Program-made: the position numbers and the translations under genes
Part shown: positions 1 through 8,153 of the stretch, in pieces
Layout: every line of letters begins with the position of its first letter
Position numbering within the stretch: position 1 is the first letter of the stretch
The notes under the pieces: generated by a model
Databases searched by the model: none
What the model was told of the DNA's origin: nothing
Seen by the model: the letters and a program-made list of their open reading frames with translations, nothing else
Source: Streptomyces nymphaeiformis
GTDB lineage: Bacteria > Actinomycetota > Actinomycetes > Streptomycetales > Streptomycetaceae
DNA length: 64,000 bases
Assembly (NCBI RefSeq): GCF_014203895.1
Contig: NZ_JACHJY010000009.1
Location: forward strand, 474,862-538,861
Direction: 5' to 3'

Positions 1-727
1 TGACCTCGTCGGAGATGAACAGCGCGCCGTGGCGGGCGGTGATCTCCTTGAGACCGCCGTTGAAGCCGGGCAGCGGGGGGACGGCGCCCATGTTGCCGGG
101 GGCCGCCTCGGTGATGACGGCGGCGATCTCGTCGCCGATCTCGGCGAAGGCCTTCTCGACGGCCGCCAGGTCGTTGTACGGCAGGACGATCGTGTCGCTC
201 GCCTGGGCGCCGGTGACCCCCGGGGTGTCGGGCAGCGCGAAGGTCGCGAGGCCCGAGCCGGCGGAGGCGAGGAGGGCGTCCACGTGGCCGTGGTAGCAGC
301 CGGCGAACTTCACGATCTTGCTCCGGCCCGTGAAGCCGCGGGCGAGGCGGATCGCCGACATCGTGGCCTCGGTGCCGGAGCTGACCAGGCGCACCTGCTC
401 GACCGGGGCGACCCGGTCGACGATCTCCTCGGCGAGTTCGACCTCTCCGGTGGACGGGGCGCCGAAGGAGGTGCCCCGCTCCAGGGCCCGGGTGACGGCC
501 TCGACGACGGCCGGGTGGCGGTGGCCGAGGATCATCGGGCCCCAGGAGCAGATGAGGTCGACGTACTCGTTGCCGTCGCTGTCGGTGAGGTACGGGCCTT
601 CGGCGGAGGCGATGAAGCGGGGGGTGCCGCCGACGGCGCCGAAGGCGCGGACCGGCGAGTTGACGCCGCCGGGGGTGACCTCGCGGGCGCGCTCGAAGAG
701 GGCCTTGCTGTTCTCCGTACCGCTCAT
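1..727 (-). CDS. hemL: Glutamate-1-semialdehyde 2,1-aminomutase, 5' part
   Basis: PLP enzyme that converts glutamate-1-semialdehyde to 5-aminolevulinate, the second step after glutamyl-tRNA in the C5 pathway. About 242 N-terminal residues are visible. They include SSGTEATMSAIRLARG, GCYHGHVDALL and, at the window edge, ISDEV, whose Asp contacts the PLP ring nitrogen. The PLP lysine and the C-terminal half lie outside the window. The ATG overlaps the TGA of the upstream acyl-CoA synthetase gene (ATGA, 724-727), so translation is probably coupled. It is the last visible gene of the leftward operon with hemB and hemA. Streptomyces housekeeping hemL is normally not next to hemA/hemB (known, not checked here), so this is probably a second, pathway-linked copy. 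Family assignment is secure; the paralogue status is inferred. Confidence 0.93.
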   Translation of the reverse strand, partial: MSGTENSKALFERAREVTPGGVNSPVRAFGAVGGTPRFIASAEGPYLTDSDGNEYVDLICSWGPMILGHRHPAVVEAVTRALERGTSFGAPSTGEVELAEEIVDRVAPVEQVRLVSSGTEATMSAIRLARGFTGRSKIVKFAGCYHGHVDALLASAGSGLATFALPDTPGVTGAQASDTIVLPYNDLAAVEKAFAEIGDEIAAVITEAAPGNMGAVPPLPGFNGGLKEITARHGALFISDEV

Positions 728-2778
728 CGGGCCGTCTCCTCGGAGGTGTCGAAGCTCAGCGCCGCGTCCAGGACGACCGCGCCCTTCGTGAGCACCCGCA
801 CCGGGTTGAGGTCGAGGGCGAAACCGGCGGGCCAGTCCTGGACCAGGTCGCCGACCTCGTGGAGGAGCGCGGCGGCCGCTTCGACGTCTGCGGCGGCCCG
901 GCCCCGGGTGCCGGCGAGCACCTTCGCGCCGCGCAGCCCGGCGAGGAGCTCGGCGCCCTCGCCCGGGGCCAGCGGCAGGAGCCGGTGGCCGACGTCGTCG
1001 AGGACCTCGGTGAAGATCCCGCCGAGACCGGCGGTGAGCACCGGGCCCAGGTCGGTGGTGTGGACGCCGACGATCAACTCGACGCCGTCCTCGACGAGTT
1101 CCTCGACGAGGACCTGGCCGCCGAGCGCGGCGAGCCGGCCGTACGCCTCGGGAGCGGTGTCCGCGGTGACGCCGATCTCGACGCCTCCGGCCTCCGTCTT
1201 GTGGAGCAGTCCGGGCACCACGGCCTTCAGCACCGCCGTACCGCCGACCTCGGTCACGGCCCGTGCCGCGTCCTCGGCGTCCGCCGCGATCCGGCCCTTC
1301 GGCACGGGGATCCCCGCGTCGGCGAGGAGCCGCTTCAGCTCGGGCTCGGTCGCTTCGGCACCGGGTCCCGCGACCGTCCCGGGGCGCGGGGCGTCCGGGA
1401 GCGTACGGGGGCGGCTGACCTCCCAGAGGGCGGCGGCGGCGCGCAGGGCGCGGGCCGGGGTCGGGTACTCGGGGAGGCCGGCCTCGCGCAGGTCGCGGGG
1501 GGCGTCGGGGGCGAGGAAGTCGGCTCCGGTGCGGGCGACGAGGATCGGCTTTCCGCCCTTCACGGCGGCGCGGGAGAGGGCGTTGACGGCCTTCTCGACG
1601 TCGGGTCCGGCCATCACGCAGAAGGCGGCGACGATGATGTCGACGGTCTCGTCGGCGATCAGGACGTCGAGGGAGCGGTCGAACAGGGACGGGTCGCTGA
1701 GGACGGTGGCCGTGATGTCGACCGGGTTGTCGATGGCCCCGAACGCGGGGACGATCTCGGCGAGCGCCTCCTTGCTCCGCGGCTCCAGGGCGCTGAGCTC
1801 CAGGCCGTGGGCCTCGACGGCGTCGGCGGCGAGGATGCCGGAGCCGCCGGAGGTGGTGACGACGGCGACGCGGTTGCCGGCGGGGCGCCGCTCGGACTCG
1901 AAGACCCGGGCGACGTCGAGGAGTTCGTCGATGTCCTCGACGCGGACGATGCCGAGACCGCGCAGGGCGGCGTCCAGGACCCGGTCGTCGGTGGCGAGGG
2001 CGCCGGTGTGCGAGGCGGCGGCGCGGCCGCCCGCCTCCGTACGGCCGGACTTGAGGAGGGCGACGGGCTTGCCGGAGCCGGCCAGTTCGCGGAGGGTCCC
2101 GATGTCGGGGGTGTCCTCCAGGTAGCCGAGGAGGCCGGTGACCTCGGGGACGGCGGACAGTTCGCGGAGGACTTCGAGGGCGGTGACGTCGGCGTCGTTG
2201 CCGGTGCTGACGACCCAGCCGGGACGCAGGCCCCGCTCCAGGGCGAGGCTGGCGGCGCCGAAGCCGAGGGCGCCGCTCTGGCTGACGAAGGCGAGGGTGC
2301 CGGGCTCGAAGGGCACGGACTCGGCGCCGAAGAGCGGGCTGAAGGTGGCGAGGACCCGGTTCTCGTAGCCGACGGCGCCGATGCAGTTGGGGCCGATGAT
2401 CCGCAGGCCGCCCGCGCGGGCCTTGGCGACGACCTCCGCCTGGAGGCGGGCGCCCTCCTCGCCGGTCTCGGCGAAGCCGGAGGAGGCGATGACGGCGAGC
2501 TTGACGCCGGCGGCCACGCAGTCGTCGACGGCGCCGGGGACCCGCTCGGCGGAGACCATGATCAGGGCCAGGTCGACGGGGCCGGGGGCGTCCTTGACGC
2601 TGGGGTAGGCGGGGACGCCGAGGATCTCCGGGGAGCGCGGGTTGACCGGCAGGATGCGGCCCTTGTAGCCGTACCGGAGGAGGTAGTCGAGCGGCTTGCG
2701 GCCCAAAGCGCCGGGGCGCTCGCTGGCCCCGATGACGGCGATGGATTCGGCTTCCCAGAGGGCCGAGATGTCACTCAT
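724..2778 (-). CDS. ADP-forming acyl-CoA synthetase (alpha-beta fusion)
   Basis: 684-residue single-chain acetate/acyl-CoA ligase of the NDP-forming superfamily, which makes acyl-CoA reversibly from acid, CoA and ATP. It has an N-terminal CoA-binding Rossmann domain (AVIGASERPGALG near residue 15), two succinyl-CoA-ligase-like domains with the phospho-His motif SHTGALA (His257), and a C-terminal ATP-grasp domain with LLHKTEAGGVEIG. The start overlaps the hemA stop and the stop overlaps the hemL start, both as ATGA, so the gene is translationally embedded between the two ALA-forming enzymes. No GNAT domain follows, unlike Pat-type protein acetyltransferases. Its substrate is unknown; a carboxylate of ALA, porphobilinogen or a derivative is an inference from context only. 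Confidence 0.85.
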   Translation of the reverse strand: MSDISALWEAESIAVIGASERPGALGRKPLDYLLRYGYKGRILPVNPRSPEILGVPAYPSVKDAPGPVDLALIMVSAERVPGAVDDCVAAGVKLAVIASSGFAETGEEGARLQAEVVAKARAGGLRIIGPNCIGAVGYENRVLATFSPLFGAESVPFEPGTLAFVSQSGALGFGAASLALERGLRPGWVVSTGNDADVTALEVLRELSAVPEVTGLLGYLEDTPDIGTLRELAGSGKPVALLKSGRTEAGGRAAASHTGALATDDRVLDAALRGLGIVRVEDIDELLDVARVFESERRPAGNRVAVVTTSGGSGILAADAVEAHGLELSALEPRSKEALAEIVPAFGAIDNPVDITATVLSDPSLFDRSLDVLIADETVDIIVAAFCVMAGPDVEKAVNALSRAAVKGGKPILVARTGADFLAPDAPRDLREAGLPEYPTPARALRAAAALWEVSRPRTLPDAPRPGTVAGPGAEATEPELKRLLADAGIPVPKGRIAADAEDAARAVTEVGGTAVLKAVVPGLLHKTEAGGVEIGVTADTAPEAYGRLAALGGQVLVEELVEDGVELIVGVHTTDLGPVLTAGLGGIFTEVLDDVGHRLLPLAPGEGAELLAGLRGAKVLAGTRGRAAADVEAAAALLHEVGDLVQDWPAGFALDLNPVRVLTKGAVVLDAALSFDTSEETAR

Positions 2779-4115
2779 GCGATGGCCTCGATCTTCTTCT
2801 CGTTCGTGGTGTCGGTGTCGCTGCCGTCGGTGGACTCCGCGGCGGCGAACAGGCGGGTGAAGGCGGCGATGTGCCGGGCGCCGTCCGGGTCGGCCGCCAG
2901 CTCGCGCACCAGGACCGTGGGCTGGTGCAGCGCCTTGTCGACGATCCGGCGCACGCTGCGGCCGATCTCCTGCCGCGCGGCGCCGTCGAGTCCTTCGAGG
3001 CGGCGGGCGAGCCGGTCGAGTTCGGCCTCGGCGGCCTCGGCGGCGGCGGTGCGCAGGGCGGTGAGGACGGGCTTGGCGCCGGCGAGCCGGAGGCCCGTGC
3101 GGAACTGCTCGACCTCGGCGTCGATCAGCTCGTGGGCGGCCTGGACGCTGGCGGCGGAGATCTCGTCCTCCTGGCCCTCCTCCGCGATCCGCCGCAGGTC
3201 GACGAAGGTGACGCCGGGAAGTTCCGCCGCCGTGGGGGCGATGTTGTGCGGCAGTGACAGGTCGAGCAGGAACAGCTCGCGGCCGTCCCGGGCGGCGAGC
3301 GCCTCCTCGACGTCCCGGGCGGTGACGAGGTGTCCGGTGGCGGCGGTGGCGCCGACGACGACGTCGACCTCGGTGAGCAGCCGGGGCAGGTCGGCCAGGT
3401 CGTAGCCCGCTCCCCCGGTGGTCTCGGCGAGCCGCTGGGCCTTCTCCGGGGTGCGGTTGGCGACGTGGACCCGGTCGAGGCCGGAGCGGCGCAGGGCGGC
3501 GACGACGACTCCGGCGAACGCTCCGGCGCCGATGACGAGGGCGGTCTTGCCGTGCAGGGAGCCGACGCGGCGCTCGAAGAAGCCGAGCCCGGCGGTGGCG
3601 AGCGAGCGGCCGGCCTCGTTGAGCCCGGTCTCGTTGCGGGCCCGCTTGCCGACCCTGAGGGCGGTCTGGACGGCTTTGGCGAGGACGCGGCCGGTCCGGT
3701 CGAGCCGCTGGGACCGTTCGAGGCCCAGTTTCACCTGGCCGAGGATCTGGTCCTCGCCGACCACGACCGATTCGAGTCCGGAGGCGACGGCGAAGAGGTG
3801 GCGTACGGCTCCGTCGGAGTGGTGGCTGTAGAGGTGCGGGGCGAGCTCCTCGTGGTCGACGCCGGTGTGCTGGGCGAACAGCTCGCCGAGGCCGTCGAGT
3901 TCGCCCGGGTCGGAGGTGCCGCCCCGGGTCTCGGCGTAGATCTCCAGGCGGTTGCAGGTGGAGACGACGACGGCGGCGTCGATGCCGTCGACGGAGGTCA
4001 CGTCGGAGACGAGGTCCTCGGCGGGCCGGTCGGTGCCGGCGAGTCTCTCCAGGAGGTCGAGCGGGGCGCTGGCGTGGCTGATGCCGAGGACCAGCATGGT
4101 GGCGGACGAGGTCAC
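2775..4115 (-). CDS. hemA: Glutamyl-tRNA reductase
   Basis: NADPH-dependent reduction of glutamyl-tRNA(Glu) to glutamate-1-semialdehyde, the committed C5 step. The 446 residues contain the N-terminal catalytic domain with VSTCNRLEIY (nucleophile Cys54), the signature AVASGLESVVVGEDQILGQ, the NADPH-binding stretch ALVIGAGAFAG and a helical C-terminal dimerisation domain. The start is GTG at 4115, four bases after the hemB stop; an internal ATG (4097) precedes MLVLGISH but has no better ribosome site. It is shorter than the housekeeping Streptomyces enzyme as I recall it (over 500 residues), which sits in rex-hemA-hemC-hemD-hemB order. Here hemC and hemD are missing and a CoA ligase follows. 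The catalytic residues are intact, so it should be active; it is probably a second, dedicated copy. Confidence 0.93.
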   Translation of the reverse strand: MTSSATMLVLGISHASAPLDLLERLAGTDRPAEDLVSDVTSVDGIDAAVVVSTCNRLEIYAETRGGTSDPGELDGLGELFAQHTGVDHEELAPHLYSHHSDGAVRHLFAVASGLESVVVGEDQILGQVKLGLERSQRLDRTGRVLAKAVQTALRVGKRARNETGLNEAGRSLATAGLGFFERRVGSLHGKTALVIGAGAFAGVVVAALRRSGLDRVHVANRTPEKAQRLAETTGGAGYDLADLPRLLTEVDVVVGATAATGHLVTARDVEEALAARDGRELFLLDLSLPHNIAPTAAELPGVTFVDLRRIAEEGQEDEISAASVQAAHELIDAEVEQFRTGLRLAGAKPVLTALRTAAAEAAEAELDRLARRLEGLDGAARQEIGRSVRRIVDKALHQPTVLVRELAADPDGARHIAAFTRLFAAAESTDGSDTDTTNEKKIEAIA

Positions 4116-4119
4116 CGGG

Positions 4120-5139
4120 TCACCGGTCCAGGCTCTGGGCGAACTCGGAGGCCCAGTAGGTGATGATCTGGGTGGCGCCGGCGCGGTGGATGGAGGCGAG
4201 GCTCTCCCGGACGACCTGGTCGCGGTCGATCCAGCCCTTGGCGGCGGCCGCCTCGACCATGGAGTACTCGCCGGAGACCTGGTAGGCGGAGACGGGGACC
4301 TGCACGTGGTCGGCGATGAGCCGGACGATGTCGAGGTAGGCGAGGGCGGGCTTGACCATCACCAGGTCGGCTCCTTCGGCGACGTCGAGCGAGACCTCCA
4401 GGAGCGATTCGCGGATGTTGCCGGGGTACTGCTGGTAGCCCTTGCGGTCGCCGCGCAGGGTGGACTCGACGGCGTCGCGGAAGGGGCCGTAGAAGTGCGA
4501 GGCGTACTTGGCGGAGTAGCCGAGGATGGCGACGGACTGGTGTCCCGCCTGGTCGAGGGCTTCGCGGATGCGGCGGACCTGGCCGTCCATCATGCCGCTG
4601 GGGGCGACGATCTGGGCGCCGGCGTCGGCCTGGACGACGGCGGCCCGGGCGTACAGCTCGATGCTGGCGTCGTTGTCGACGTCGCCGGCGGCGTCGAGGA
4701 CGCCGGTGTGGCCGTGGTCGGTGTACTCGTCGAGGTTGATGTCGCCGATGACCACGGTGGAGTCGCCGACCTCGGCGACGACGTCGCGCAGGGCGACCTG
4801 GAGGATGCCGTCCGGGTCGACGGCGCCGGTGCCGGTGGGGTCCTTGTGCTCGGGGATGCCGAAGAGGATGAGTCCGCCGACCCCGTTGGCGACGGCCTCG
4901 GCGGCCGCCTTGCGGAGGGTGTCGCGGGTGTGCTGGAAGACGCCCGGCATGGAGGGGATCTCACGCGCTTCGGTGAGGCCCTCGCGGAGGAAGAGGGGCT
5001 GGACGAGGTTGGCGGGGCCGACGCGGGTCTCGGCGGCGAAGCGGCGCAGCGCGGGGGTGCGGCGGAGCCGGCGCGGGCGGTAGTAGGGGGCGGCGGGGTC
5101 GGTGGCCGCGGTGTTGCGGCCGTAGGCGTCGTACGTCAT
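4120..5139 (-). CDS. hemB: Porphobilinogen synthase (ALA dehydratase), cysteine-free
   Basis: Condenses two 5-aminolevulinates to the pyrrole porphobilinogen. The 339 residues carry both active-site lysines: Lys211 in ILGYSAKYAS and Lys263 in ADLVMVKPALAYLD, the Schiff-base lysine. The metal loop reads INLDEYTDHGHTG. The three zinc cysteines of E. coli-type enzymes are replaced by Asn135, Asp137 and Thr145, and the whole protein has no cysteine. The active-site Zn site is therefore absent; Mg/K-type use is expected. The ATG at 5139 follows GAAGGAG. The stop lies 4 bases before the hemA start, making one transcription unit. An active, specialised paralogue is the likely reading; whether the genome has a second hemB cannot be seen here. 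Confidence 0.94.
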   Translation of the reverse strand: MTYDAYGRNTAATDPAAPYYRPRRLRRTPALRRFAAETRVGPANLVQPLFLREGLTEAREIPSMPGVFQHTRDTLRKAAAEAVANGVGGLILFGIPEHKDPTGTGAVDPDGILQVALRDVVAEVGDSTVVIGDINLDEYTDHGHTGVLDAAGDVDNDASIELYARAAVVQADAGAQIVAPSGMMDGQVRRIREALDQAGHQSVAILGYSAKYASHFYGPFRDAVESTLRGDRKGYQQYPGNIRESLLEVSLDVAEGADLVMVKPALAYLDIVRLIADHVQVPVSAYQVSGEYSMVEAAAAKGWIDRDQVVRESLASIHRAGATQIITYWASEFAQSLDR

Positions 5140-5206
5140 GGGCGTGACTCCTTCGAGGGCGTGGGGGCGTGCGGGCTCGCGTACAGGGGGTCGGACACGG
5201 CATCTC

Positions 5207-6007
5207 CTAGAGGGCCGAGCCGAGGAAGACCTGCTCCAGGTGCTTGGAGACGGGCTCGTCGGGGCGGCTGAACCAGTAGCCGTGCTCGCTGCGCTGGAAG
5301 AGCTTCAGCTCGCCGAGCTGGACGAGGGTCTCCGCGAGCTTCACGGCGAGTCCGGCGGGGTCGATCACGGGCAGGCCGTGGAGTTCGTGGATGCCGAGGT
5401 GCCAGAGGATCTCGTTGGGGATGCCCTCGGCGGGGATGATGACCTCGGCTCCGGCCCGGGCGGCGCGCTCGGCGGCCGCCGAGTACACCTCGACGAACTC
5501 GTCGAAGTCGCCTTCCAGGGAGCGGTGCACGGAGTCCCAGCCGCCGGGCACGACCTCGTACGAACTGAGCGAGGACTCCAGGCGGTACTGGCGGATGTTG
5601 GCCCTGATGGGCTCCTCCAGGGGCGGCATGAAGCCGAGGACGCCGAAGCGCTGGCCGGTGAGCGCCGAGAGGAAGAAGGCCGTCTCGCCGTATCCGAGGG
5701 TGGGGATGGAGGCGAGGTGGCGGGCGTCGCGCAGGCCGGGGTCCTGGCCGGCGGCGATCACCCAGGCGTCGTAGCCCTCCCGCTCCGCGACGAGCGCGGA
5801 CTCGGAGAAGTGCCGGCTGAACAGCACCTGGGCGGAGTGGTGGCCGACGAGCCCGAAGGGGGTGCGGTCGGGGTACGTGTCGGCCGGCAGGGTCTTGATG
5901 TCGACGGTGGTGCCGGGTGCGGCGATCGCGTCGAGGTGCTCGCGGTACCACTGGTCGAGCAGCGGCAGACGTCCCTCAACGGTGTGCTTGTGAAACCAGA
6001 TCCGCAT
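5207..6007 (-). CDS. Asp/Glu/hydantoin racemase-superfamily protein without cysteines
   Basis: 266 residues resembling hydantoin/aspartate/glutamate racemases. The region that normally holds the first catalytic Cys (ACFGDPG-like) reads IAAGQDPGLRDAR near residue 90. The second (GCAGM-like) reads IIPAEGIPNE near residue 195. The protein contains no cysteine at all, so the usual two-thiol proton transfer is impossible. The N terminus MRIWFHKHT and the conserved PPLEEPIR region suggest a defined subfamily. Its ATG lies inside the 3' end of the upstream monooxygenase gene (32-base overlap), and hemB starts 68 bases further on. It may be a lyase, isomerase or hydrolase using other residues; acid-base candidates include the Glu residues of the second motif. 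Function unknown. Confidence 0.75.
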   Translation of the reverse strand: MRIWFHKHTVEGRLPLLDQWYREHLDAIAAPGTTVDIKTLPADTYPDRTPFGLVGHHSAQVLFSRHFSESALVAEREGYDAWVIAAGQDPGLRDARHLASIPTLGYGETAFFLSALTGQRFGVLGFMPPLEEPIRANIRQYRLESSLSSYEVVPGGWDSVHRSLEGDFDEFVEVYSAAAERAARAGAEVIIPAEGIPNEILWHLGIHELHGLPVIDPAGLAVKLAETLVQLGELKLFQRSEHGYWFSRPDEPVSKHLEQVFLGSAL

Positions 6008-7241
6008 GTGTCTCGCCTTTCCGGGGTCGTGGTGCGACGTCGAGAAGTGAGGCCTTGAGCAGGTAGTCGGTGGCCGCGCGGGGATCGGCGGCGGTGCGCC
6101 GCAGGTCGGCGATCCGGGCGCGGAGTTCGGCGGGGCTGTCCAGCCCGGCGGTGCGGGCCTCGCTGCGGGGGAGGACCGCCGTCTCGACGATGGAGCGGCG
6201 GTGTGCGAGCGCCGCGTCGAGCGGGGTCTCGTCGCCGGTGCCGTCGGTCAGCACGGCGGCGAGGGCCCGGCCGGTCTCCACGGCGTCGTGCAGGCCGCAG
6301 TTCATGTTCAGGCCGCCGGCGGTGGAGGTGAGGTGGGCCGCGTCCCCGGCGAACAGGATCCGGCCGTCCCTGTAGCGGGGCAGCAGGAACCGCGCGAGCC
6401 GGTAGGTGTGCGCGTCCGTGACGCGCACGGCCCGTCCGGCGCCGCCCGGCAGGGCCCGGTCGACCCGGGCGCGCACGGCGTCCGGCGCGAGCACCTCGTC
6501 GCGGGGCGTCCCGCGCGGGATCCGGAAGATGAGCCGCCAGTGGTCGGGCATCCCGAGCGCGCTGACCGAGCCCCGCGGGTCGCGGACGTACGTCAGCGCG
6601 GCGAGCCCGGGGACCAGCGCGTCGAGCGGGGCGTCGGTGACCACGCGGAGCGCGTAGTCCGGGTACTCCTGTGCCGTGCCGGGCAGTCCGGCGAGCTCGC
6701 GGAGCCGGCTGCGGCTGCCGTCGGCGGCCAGGACGTACGGGTGGTGGGTGTGGGTGGGTCGTCCCGCCGCGTCCTCGGTCCGCAGCCGCACCCCGGCGCC
6801 GGTCTGCTCGGCGCCGGTGACGGTGGCCCCGAACCGCACGTCGGCGATCCCGGTCGTGGTCAGCGCGTCGAGCAGGAGCGGGGTGAGCCGGGCCTGTTCG
6901 ACGTGGAGCCGGTACGGGTGGCGGGTGTGCCCGGCGAGCAGGGCGTAGTCCAGCTCGGCGTGCACGGCGCCGTCCAGGTCGCGCCACTGGACGCGGTCGA
7001 CGGTGCGGCCCTGGCGGCGCAGGGCGGCCGCCACGCCGAGTTCGTCGAGGAGGTCGAGGGTCGCGGGGTGGAAGGTGGAGGCACGGGACTCGGTGGCCAG
7101 CTCGCTCCTGGACTCCAGGACGGTCACCGGGACTCCGGCCCGGGCGAGGACGAGCGCGGCGGTCAGACCCACGGGACCGGCGCCGACGACGGCGACGGGG
7201 GCGTGGGACGCAGGTCCGTGGGCCGCTGAGGAGCCGCTCAC
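5976..7241 (-). CDS. FAD-dependent aromatic monooxygenase (class A)
   Basis: 421-residue flavoprotein hydroxylase of the p-hydroxybenzoate hydroxylase/PheA-TetX group, which uses NAD(P)H and O2 to hydroxylate electron-rich rings. It shows the dinucleotide motif GAGPVG at residues 20-25, a DGSRSRLRE segment corresponding to the DG motif, and the FAD-ribose motif FAGDAAHLTSTAGG near residue 300. The start is GTG at 7241, overlapping the TGA of the upstream isomerase-like gene as GTGA; the frame opens further upstream, but that stretch is shadow sequence. It precedes the racemase-like gene and hemB in the same operon. A pyrrole such as porphobilinogen or a derivative is an attractive substrate given the neighbours, but this is inference. 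Confidence 0.87.
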   Translation of the reverse strand: MSGSSAAHGPASHAPVAVVGAGPVGLTAALVLARAGVPVTVLESRSELATESRASTFHPATLDLLDELGVAAALRRQGRTVDRVQWRDLDGAVHAELDYALLAGHTRHPYRLHVEQARLTPLLLDALTTTGIADVRFGATVTGAEQTGAGVRLRTEDAAGRPTHTHHPYVLAADGSRSRLRELAGLPGTAQEYPDYALRVVTDAPLDALVPGLAALTYVRDPRGSVSALGMPDHWRLIFRIPRGTPRDEVLAPDAVRARVDRALPGGAGRAVRVTDAHTYRLARFLLPRYRDGRILFAGDAAHLTSTAGGLNMNCGLHDAVETGRALAAVLTDGTGDETPLDAALAHRRSIVETAVLPRSEARTAGLDSPAELRARIADLRRTAADPRAATDYLLKASLLDVAPRPRKGETHADLVSQAHR

Positions 7242-7990
7242 GACACGGTCGCGGCCGCTGACCGCTCGGCCAGCCGGCGCAGCAGCGGGTGGGCGTCGGG
7301 GCCGTCCGCCGGGAGGCCGAGGGCGTCGCGGGCCCACCAGGCGCTCGCCAGGTTGGAGGTGAGCAGGGTGCGCCCGCCGTCCCGGCCGAGCTCGGCGAGG
7401 GCGTCGAAGGTGAACATGCCGGTGCCGGTGAACAACAGCGTGGCGTCCTCGGGGAGTTCGGCCTCCCGGACCTGGGCGACGAGCTCGTCGGTGGTCACGT
7501 CGTACGGGGAGAACCGCGCGCCGGCCCGGATCTTGACGACCCGGTCGACCGCGAGGCCGGCCGACTCCCAGTACGCCTGGGAGAGTTCGGTGAGCCAGGG
7601 CTCGTACGGCGAGACGAGGACGAGCCGCTCGGCGCCCACCGCCCGCGCGGTGTCGAGGATGGCCAGGGCCGCGGACCGTACGGGCGCTCCGGCGCGCTCG
7701 GAGAGTTCCGCGCAGAGCGCGCGGTCGCCTTCGGGCGTGAGGAGGTAGTGCGAACCGGTGCAGGAGACGACGACCGCGTCGAGACGCAGTCCGCCGAAAT
7801 TCCCCAGCACTTCGGGGAGCACGTCGTTGTACTTCTCCAGACGACCGCGCAGGTCTTTTCCGGGAAGCACCGGGAATCGTGAGGTGTGCACATTGAATGC
7901 GGGGCTGACGAGGCTGCCGATCTCGGGTTCGGCTGCGGCGTTTCCGGACGGAACCACCACACCGAGTCGCGGAGCCGATTGCAGAGCCAT
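7238..7990 (-). CDS. Maleate isomerase / arylmalonate decarboxylase-like protein
   Basis: 250-residue member of the Asp/Glu-racemase superfamily, closest in motif style to maleate cis-trans isomerase and arylmalonate decarboxylase. It has VVVPSGNAAAEPE near residue 11 and VVVSCTGSHY with Cys77 at the first catalytic position. The second position reads LLFTGTGMFTF (around 186-195), so the second cysteine is missing. Bordetella arylmalonate decarboxylase is the reverse: it keeps only the second. I chose ATG 7990, which follows a GGGAGAG site, over an upstream in-frame ATG at 8029 that would add a non-conserved extension. It is the first gene of the leftward unit after the hairpin at 8104-8129 and overlaps the monooxygenase start. 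Substrate unknown; a substituted maleate or malonate is plausible. Confidence 0.75.
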   Translation of the reverse strand: MALQSAPRLGVVVPSGNAAAEPEIGSLVSPAFNVHTSRFPVLPGKDLRGRLEKYNDVLPEVLGNFGGLRLDAVVVSCTGSHYLLTPEGDRALCAELSERAGAPVRSAALAILDTARAVGAERLVLVSPYEPWLTELSQAYWESAGLAVDRVVKIRAGARFSPYDVTTDELVAQVREAELPEDATLLFTGTGMFTFDALAELGRDGGRTLLTSNLASAWWARDALGLPADGPDAHPLLRRLAERSAAATVS

Positions 7991-8103
7991 GAACGAGTCT
8001 CTCCCAACCGTCGGTGCCATTGAGATCACCGTACGGCCCGGGCGACTCGCACATCGATACGGGAATCCGCACCCCTTCCCGAGGGACCGGGAAACGGAAA
8101 TGA

Positions 8104-8129
8104 CGCCGCACCGTGAATACGGTGCGGCG
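8104..8129 (-). terminator. Hairpin after the tautomerase gene
   Basis: Perfect 10-bp inverted repeat CGCCGCACCG / CGGTGCGGCG with a 6-base loop, about 25 bases past the tautomerase stop in the leftward direction. It has no long U tract, as is usual for Streptomyces terminators. It separates the tautomerase gene from the isomerase-like gene, which suggests either termination or partial read-through control. Confidence 0.6.
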
Positions 8130-8153
8130 CCCTTTCCGAATGGAATACGGAAT

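Noticed and set aside
859..3405. Open frame of 848 codons on the plus strand
   Set aside because: Antisense to the CoA ligase and hemA; low-complexity Gly/Glu/Asp composition.
1..5139. hemB-hemA-hemL as the housekeeping heme operon
   Set aside because: hemC and hemD are absent from the window, a CoA ligase is coupled between hemA and hemL, and surrounding genes are not those of the usual rex-hem locus. Not fully excluded without the rest of the genome.
8104..8129. Hairpin considered as a riboswitch
   Set aside because: A single stem without further paired elements; a terminator after the tautomerase gene is simpler.
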